48,696 nucleotides of DNA from an uncultured Oscillospiraceae bacterium (lineage in GTDB: Bacteria; Bacillota; Clostridia; Oscillospirales; Oscillospiraceae), in the NCBI GenBank assembly GCA_944385545.1, contig CALWXQ010000001.1, positions 1 through 48,696 on the forward strand, written 5' to 3'. A model generated the notes under the pieces. It saw nothing but the letters and a program-made list of their open reading frames with translations, was not told where the DNA came from and did no database searches. A program made the translations under genes and the position numbers. This document shows positions 44,750 through 48,696 of the stretch, piece by piece. Numbering within the stretch: position 1 is the stretch's first letter; the number at the start of each line of letters is the position of its first letter.

Positions 44750-45397
44750 ATGAAAACGTATCTTGTTATCGGCCTGGGACGCTTCGGCGCCTCCATCGCC
44801 CGGCAGCTGTGCGCCCTGGGGGCGGAGGTATTGGCAATGGATATCCGCGGCGATCTGGTGCAGCAGATTGCCAACGACGTGACCCACGCGGTGGTGGGCG
44901 ACGCCCAGGACAAGGAAGTGCTCCGCAGCCTGGGCGCACGGAATTTCGACTGCGCCGTCATAGCCATCGGAGACGATCTGGCCGCGTCGGTGCTGGTGAG
45001 CATGAATCTGAAGGAGCTGGAGGTTCCCTACATTGTCTGCAAAGCCCACGATGAGACCCATCGCCGGGTGCTGGAAAAGCTGGGTGTGGATCGGGTGGTG
45101 ATCCCGGAGCAGGAGCATGCCCAGCGGCTGGGCCGGAGCCTGTACTCCCACAATGTGCTGGACTATATCGAGCTTTCCAAGGACTATGGCATCCTGGAAG
45201 TGCCCGCGCCCAAGACCTGGATCGGGAAGACCCTGAAAGAACTGAATGTCCGGGCAAAATTAGGTGTAAACATCATTGCCGTGGAGAACGGACAGACCAC
45301 CAATGTTTCCCCCGCCGCCGATTATCGGGTGGAAGCCGGGGATCTGCTGGTGGTGCTGGGGGATAATCTCGCCCTGGAGACGGTGCAGAAGCTGTGA
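44750..45397 (+). CDS. Trk/Ktr potassium-uptake regulatory subunit
   Basis: 215 residues. RCK protein: an N-terminal NAD-binding Rossmann domain (VIGLGRFGASIARQL, VLAMDIRGD, VVGDAQDKEVL) and a C-terminal RCK-C domain (from about 135, TWIGKTLKELNVRAK through GDLLVVLGDN). It forms a ring under the channel and gates it with ATP/ADP or NAD(H). Its last bases overlap the start of the methyltransferase gene. Confidence 0.93.
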   Translation: MKTYLVIGLGRFGASIARQLCALGAEVLAMDIRGDLVQQIANDVTHAVVGDAQDKEVLRSLGARNFDCAVIAIGDDLAASVLVSMNLKELEVPYIVCKAHDETHRRVLEKLGVDRVVIPEQEHAQRLGRSLYSHNVLDYIELSKDYGILEVPAPKTWIGKTLKELNVRAKLGVNIIAVENGQTTNVSPAADYRVEAGDLLVVLGDNLALETVQKL

Positions 45398-46146
45398 TGG
45401 AGCAGAGAATCACTTCCCGAAAAAATCCCCTGCTTCAGCAGGCGCGCAGACTTTTGACCTCCCGAAAGGCCAGGATGGAAGCGGGACTGTATGCTGCCGA
45501 CGGGATCAAACTGTTACAGGAAGCGGTCAGGTTCTGCCCGGGACTGGAAACGGTCATTCTCTGCGACGGGGTAACACTGCCCTTGCCGGAGAGCGTCCGG
45601 GTGATCCGGGTGCCGGAGGACGTCATGGCTTCCATCTCTCCCATGGAAAGCCCGCAGGGGGCCTTGTTTCTATGCCGCCTGCCCCAGCCGAAGCCCTTTG
45701 CTGCCCGGCCGGGGATGCTCCTGCTGGACGGGATTCAGGATCCCGGAAATCTAGGCACCATTCTGCGCACCGCGGACGCTTTGGATGTGCCGGTGGCGCT
45801 GCTGGAGGGCTGCGCCGATCCTTACAGCCATAAGACCGTCCGGGCCAGCATGGGGGCGGTATTCCGCCGGGAGGTGATTCAGGCTTCCTGGCAGACGGTT
45901 CAGGAGGCTTGCCGCCGGGAGGGGATCCCGGTGGGCGTCACGGCCCTGAGCCCGGAGGCGAAGGATCTTCGCCGGTCTGCCCTGGGGAAGCTGGCGGTGG
46001 TGATCGGCAGCGAAGGCCGGGGCGTGCGCCCGGAGATCCTGGAAAGCGCCGGGGAAAAGCTGATTATCCCCATGAATCCCCACTGCGAATCCCTGAACGC
46101 CGCTGTGGCAGCCACCATTGTGATGTGGCAGATGAAGTGTGGATGA
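45397..46146 (+). CDS. SpoU/TrmH-family RNA 2'-O-methyltransferase
   Basis: 249 residues. An N-terminal substrate-binding part (TSRKNPLLQQARRLLTSRKA) leads to the SPOUT catalytic domain with the SAM-binding trefoil knot: DGIQDPGNLGTILRTADA, GSEGRGV and IPMNPHCESLNAAVAATI. Probably a 23S rRNA or tRNA ribose methylase of the RlmB/TrmH group; the exact site is not readable. ATG at 45397 overlaps the TrkA stop; GTG at 45394 is a second option. Confidence 0.92.
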   Translation: MEQRITSRKNPLLQQARRLLTSRKARMEAGLYAADGIKLLQEAVRFCPGLETVILCDGVTLPLPESVRVIRVPEDVMASISPMESPQGALFLCRLPQPKPFAARPGMLLLDGIQDPGNLGTILRTADALDVPVALLEGCADPYSHKTVRASMGAVFRREVIQASWQTVQEACRREGIPVGVTALSPEAKDLRRSALGKLAVVIGSEGRGVRPEILESAGEKLIIPMNPHCESLNAAVAATIVMWQMKCG

Positions 46147-46182
46147 CCCAAACCATACCATAGACAGAAAGAAGGAAAGACG

Positions 46183-47439
46183 ATGCTGCTGCACTGGATC
46201 TGGCTGGCCCACAGGCCGGGGCTCCATGACCGGGAGAAGGCCCATCTGCTGCGGCATTTTCAAGACCCTGAGGATCTCTACTTTGCGGACGAGGAAGCCC
46301 TGTCCTATGTGGAGGGGCTGCGCAGGGAGGCGGCGGAGGCCCTGAAGGATCGAGATTTGCGGCCTGCGGAGCAGATTCTCACCGCCTGCAGCCGGGAAAG
46401 GCTCCATGTGCTGACCTACCGGGACGCCGCGTACCCCGCCAAGCTGCGCAATATCCCGGATCCGCCGCTGGTGCTGTATTATAAGGGCCGGCTTCCGGAC
46501 TTCGACACCTCCGCGGTGATCGGCGTGGTGGGTACCCGCCGGGCCTCCGTCTATGGCCTGTCCACCGCCCAGCGGATGGGATATCAGATCGCCCGGTGCG
46601 GCGGTGTGGTGGTGTCGGGAATGGCCAGGGGGATCGATACCCAGGCCATGCGGGGCGCCCTTACAGCCGGCGGGCCTACAGTGGGCGTGCTGGGCTGCGG
46701 GGCGGATGTTGTCTACCCGCCCTCCAACCGCTCGCTGTATCAGGATGTGGAAGGCTGCGGCTGCCTGTTAAGCGAATTTGCCCCGGGGACGCAGCCGGCG
46801 AAATGGACGTTCCCCAAGCGAAACCGGATCATCAGCGGCCTTTCCAACGGGGTCGTGGTGGTGGAAGCGCCGGAGAAAAGCGGCGCGCTGATCACCGCCC
46901 ATCTGGCGGCGGAGCAGGGACGGGATGTATTCGCGGTGCCGGGAAATATCGACCAGCCGGGCTTTGTGGGGAGCAACCGGCTCCTGCGGGACGGGGCGAT
47001 CATGGTTTCCTGCGGCTGGGATGTGCTCAGCGAATATCAGAGCCTCTATCCGGATAAGCTTCGGATGGCGCAGCCGGACGGCCCCATGGCGTTGCCGAAG
47101 GATTCCGTTCAGCAACAGGAGCAGCCGGCGCCAAAGGCCCGGGAAACTGCCGGCTCCACGGAGCAAAAACCGAACCTTAAGAAAGGTTTAGACAAGAAAG
47201 CCATTGACAAGAAGCCCTCTGCGGCTTATATTGACGTAAATGCCGTCACACCGCCTCTGTCCGGGGATGAAAAGGCTGTGGCCGAGACCCTGCGGCATGG
47301 ACAGCGGCTGGTGGACGATGTGATCGCCCAGACGGGACTGACCACCGGCAGACTTTTGGCGGCACTGACCATGCTGGAGCTGAAAGGAATCGTCCGGCGG
47401 CTGCCCGGGAAACGGGTGGAGCTGCGCCGCCGGGAATGA
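46183..47439 (+). CDS. dprA: DNA-processing protein DprA
   Basis: 418 residues. Loads RecA on incoming single-stranded DNA in natural transformation. Seen: an N-terminal HhH/SAM-like region, Rossmann core with VIGVVGTRRASVYGL, VVSGMARGIDTQAMRGAL, the LGCGADVVYPPSNRSLY segment, the DNA-binding FPKRNRIISGLSN and VVEAPEKSGALITA, then after a Lys/Gln-rich linker (about 305-345) a winged-helix DML1 domain at the C-terminus. RBS GAAGGA. Followed by topA, an arrangement usual in Firmicutes. Confidence 0.95.
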   Translation: MLLHWIWLAHRPGLHDREKAHLLRHFQDPEDLYFADEEALSYVEGLRREAAEALKDRDLRPAEQILTACSRERLHVLTYRDAAYPAKLRNIPDPPLVLYYKGRLPDFDTSAVIGVVGTRRASVYGLSTAQRMGYQIARCGGVVVSGMARGIDTQAMRGALTAGGPTVGVLGCGADVVYPPSNRSLYQDVEGCGCLLSEFAPGTQPAKWTFPKRNRIISGLSNGVVVVEAPEKSGALITAHLAAEQGRDVFAVPGNIDQPGFVGSNRLLRDGAIMVSCGWDVLSEYQSLYPDKLRMAQPDGPMALPKDSVQQQEQPAPKARETAGSTEQKPNLKKGLDKKAIDKKPSAAYIDVNAVTPPLSGDEKAVAETLRHGQRLVDDVIAQTGLTTGRLLAALTMLELKGIVRRLPGKRVELRRRE

Positions 47440-47504
47440 CGGAGGCCGCCGCGCCGGCCGGCAACGGCGAATGTGTATTATCATGAAACGGAGAACTGTG
47501 AAAC

Positions 47505-48696
47505 ATGGGCAAACCGAGTAATCTTGTGATTGTGGAGTCGCCCTCCAAAGCGAAAACCATCGGCCGCTATTTGGGGCCTGATTATACTGTAAAAGCCAGC
47601 ATGGGCCACCTGCGGGATCTGCCCAAGAGCAAAATGGGCGTGGATCTGGAGAATAACTTCGCGCCCCAGTACATTCCGGTGCGGGGGAAAGAGTCGCTGA
47701 TTAAAGAATTGAAGACAGCGGCCTCCCAGGCGGACACCGTGTATCTGGCAACCGACCCTGACCGGGAAGGCGAGGCCATTTCCTGGCATTTGAAAGAGCT
47801 GCTGGGACTTTCCGACGAGAAGACCCGTCGGGTCACCTTCAACGAGATCACCCAGAAGGTGGTGAAGCAGTCCATCCAGCAGCCCCGAAACATCGACTAC
47901 AATCTGGTAAACGCCCAGCAGGCCCGGCGGATTCTGGACAGGATCGTGGGCTATCAGCTCTCGCCCCTGCTGTGGAAGAAGGTGCGCCGGGGCCTGTCCG
48001 CCGGACGGGTTCAGAGCGTGGCCACCCGGCTGGTGGTGGATCGGGAGAATGAGATCCGCGCCTTCCAGCCCAAGGAATACTGGTCTTTGGACGTGACTCT
48101 GAACCGGCAGGGAAACCCCGGCTCCTTCCAGGCCCGATACTGGGGCGAGGAGAAGAAGCGGGAGCTGACCAGCGAGGAGGAGACTCTGCAAGTGATCCGG
48201 GACATTACCGGGCAGGAATTTACCGTCACCGACGTGAAAAAGGCGGAGAAAAAGCGCTCTGCCGCGCCTCCCTTCACCACCTCCACCTTGCAGCAGGAGG
48301 CATCCCGGAAGCTGGGCTTCACCCCGAAGAAGACCATGATGATCGCTCAGCAGCTTTATGAAGGCGTTGAAGTGGCAGGGGAGGGCACCACGGGTCTGAT
48401 TACGTACATGCGTACCGATTCCCTGCGCCTTTCCGACGAGGCCATGGCTGCCGCCGCCCAGTTTATCCGGGGGCGGTATGGCGAACAATACTACTACGGC
48501 AAGTTCCACGTGTTCAAAACCAAGTCCGGCGCTCAGGACGCCCACGAAGCCATTCGCCCCAGCCATGTGGAGCTGGAGCCGGAGCGGGTGCGGGAGAGCC
48601 TGACCATGGATCAGTATAAGCTGTATAAGCTGATCTGGAGCCGGTTTCTGGCTACCCAGATGGCAAACGCGGTGTATGACACCGTTTCCATCGATA
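47505..48696 (+). CDS. topA: DNA topoisomerase I (5' part, runs off the right edge)
   Basis: 397 codons are present and the frame is open at the edge. Relaxes negative supercoils by cutting one strand. Seen: the TOPRIM motif LVIVESPSKAKTI, TDPDREGEA, GLSAGRVQSVATRL, and the catalytic Tyr at residue 301 within LITYMRTDS (E. coli Tyr 319). The zinc-finger C-terminus would lie beyond the window. ATG at 47505 has GGAGAA at about 47489-47494. Confidence 0.96.
   Translation, partial: MGKPSNLVIVESPSKAKTIGRYLGPDYTVKASMGHLRDLPKSKMGVDLENNFAPQYIPVRGKESLIKELKTAASQADTVYLATDPDREGEAISWHLKELLGLSDEKTRRVTFNEITQKVVKQSIQQPRNIDYNLVNAQQARRILDRIVGYQLSPLLWKKVRRGLSAGRVQSVATRLVVDRENEIRAFQPKEYWSLDVTLNRQGNPGSFQARYWGEEKKRELTSEEETLQVIRDITGQEFTVTDVKKAEKKRSAAPPFTTSTLQQEASRKLGFTPKKTMMIAQQLYEGVEVAGEGTTGLITYMRTDSLRLSDEAMAAAAQFIRGRYGEQYYYGKFHVFKTKSGAQDAHEAIRPSHVELEPERVRESLTMDQYKLYKLIWSRFLATQMANAVYDTVSID

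Noticed and set aside
43192-45003. A 603-codon minus frame opposite the potassium channel gene
   Set aside because: Antisense to a clear Trk/Ktr gene; no family motif, no start signal.

Overview
The window looks like chromosome of a spore-forming, fairly GC-rich clostridial Firmicute, most likely Oscillospiraceae-like. This rests on spoIVA, CIRCE control of clpB, low-GC-style SigA promoters and AGGAGG ribosome sites, clostridial MutY/DprA/TopA types, and several Oscillospiraceae-style SH3 and ABC proteins. The species cannot be named from the sequence alone.

Layout. 1-1911: a relatively AT-rich sugar-phosphate operon (PfkB kinase, SIS isomerase, then a broken third gene) that stops abruptly. 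2007-7070: spoIVA with a SigE-like promoter, a PH-domain protein and a YfhO-type membrane protein. 7083-13437: mnmA (minus), a 1177-residue secreted SH3 protein with a lysozyme-like head that appears to lack catalytic residues, and a thyA-folA pair. 13557-18157 (minus): envelope operon of GT2-GtrA, phosphodiester glycosidase, a membrane-anchored unknown and a PAP2 phosphatase. 18285-22441 (minus): papain-like hydrolase, lipoprotein, and a complete polar amino-acid ABC importer.

23199-31662 is the most unusual part: an Opp/Dpp-type peptide importer whose components depart from the textbook forms. The binding lipoprotein looks circularly permuted. The DppC-type permease carries about seven RCC1-like repeats in its first external loop. 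The OppF-type ATPase carries an insert of about 180 residues, mostly helical, before the Q-loop. A 99-residue single-span membrane protein ends the operon. I read this as one co-adapted importer whose substrate and partners are unknown.

31690-48696: an intergenic zone full of inverted repeats, HrcA/CIRCE-controlled clpB, tRNA-Arg(ACG), mutY-hisK, a long hairpin-rich leader before a polyprenyl glycosylphosphotransferase, cardiolipin synthase, a probable structured RNA with a tRNA-like T-arm (possibly raiA-motif-like), a MITE-like element with long inverted ends abutting adenine deaminase, a Trk/Ktr potassium system, a SpoU methyltransferase, dprA, and the 5' part of topA running off the right edge.

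All calls come from reading the sequence. No database search or folding program was run; promoters, hairpins and domain limits were located by eye.
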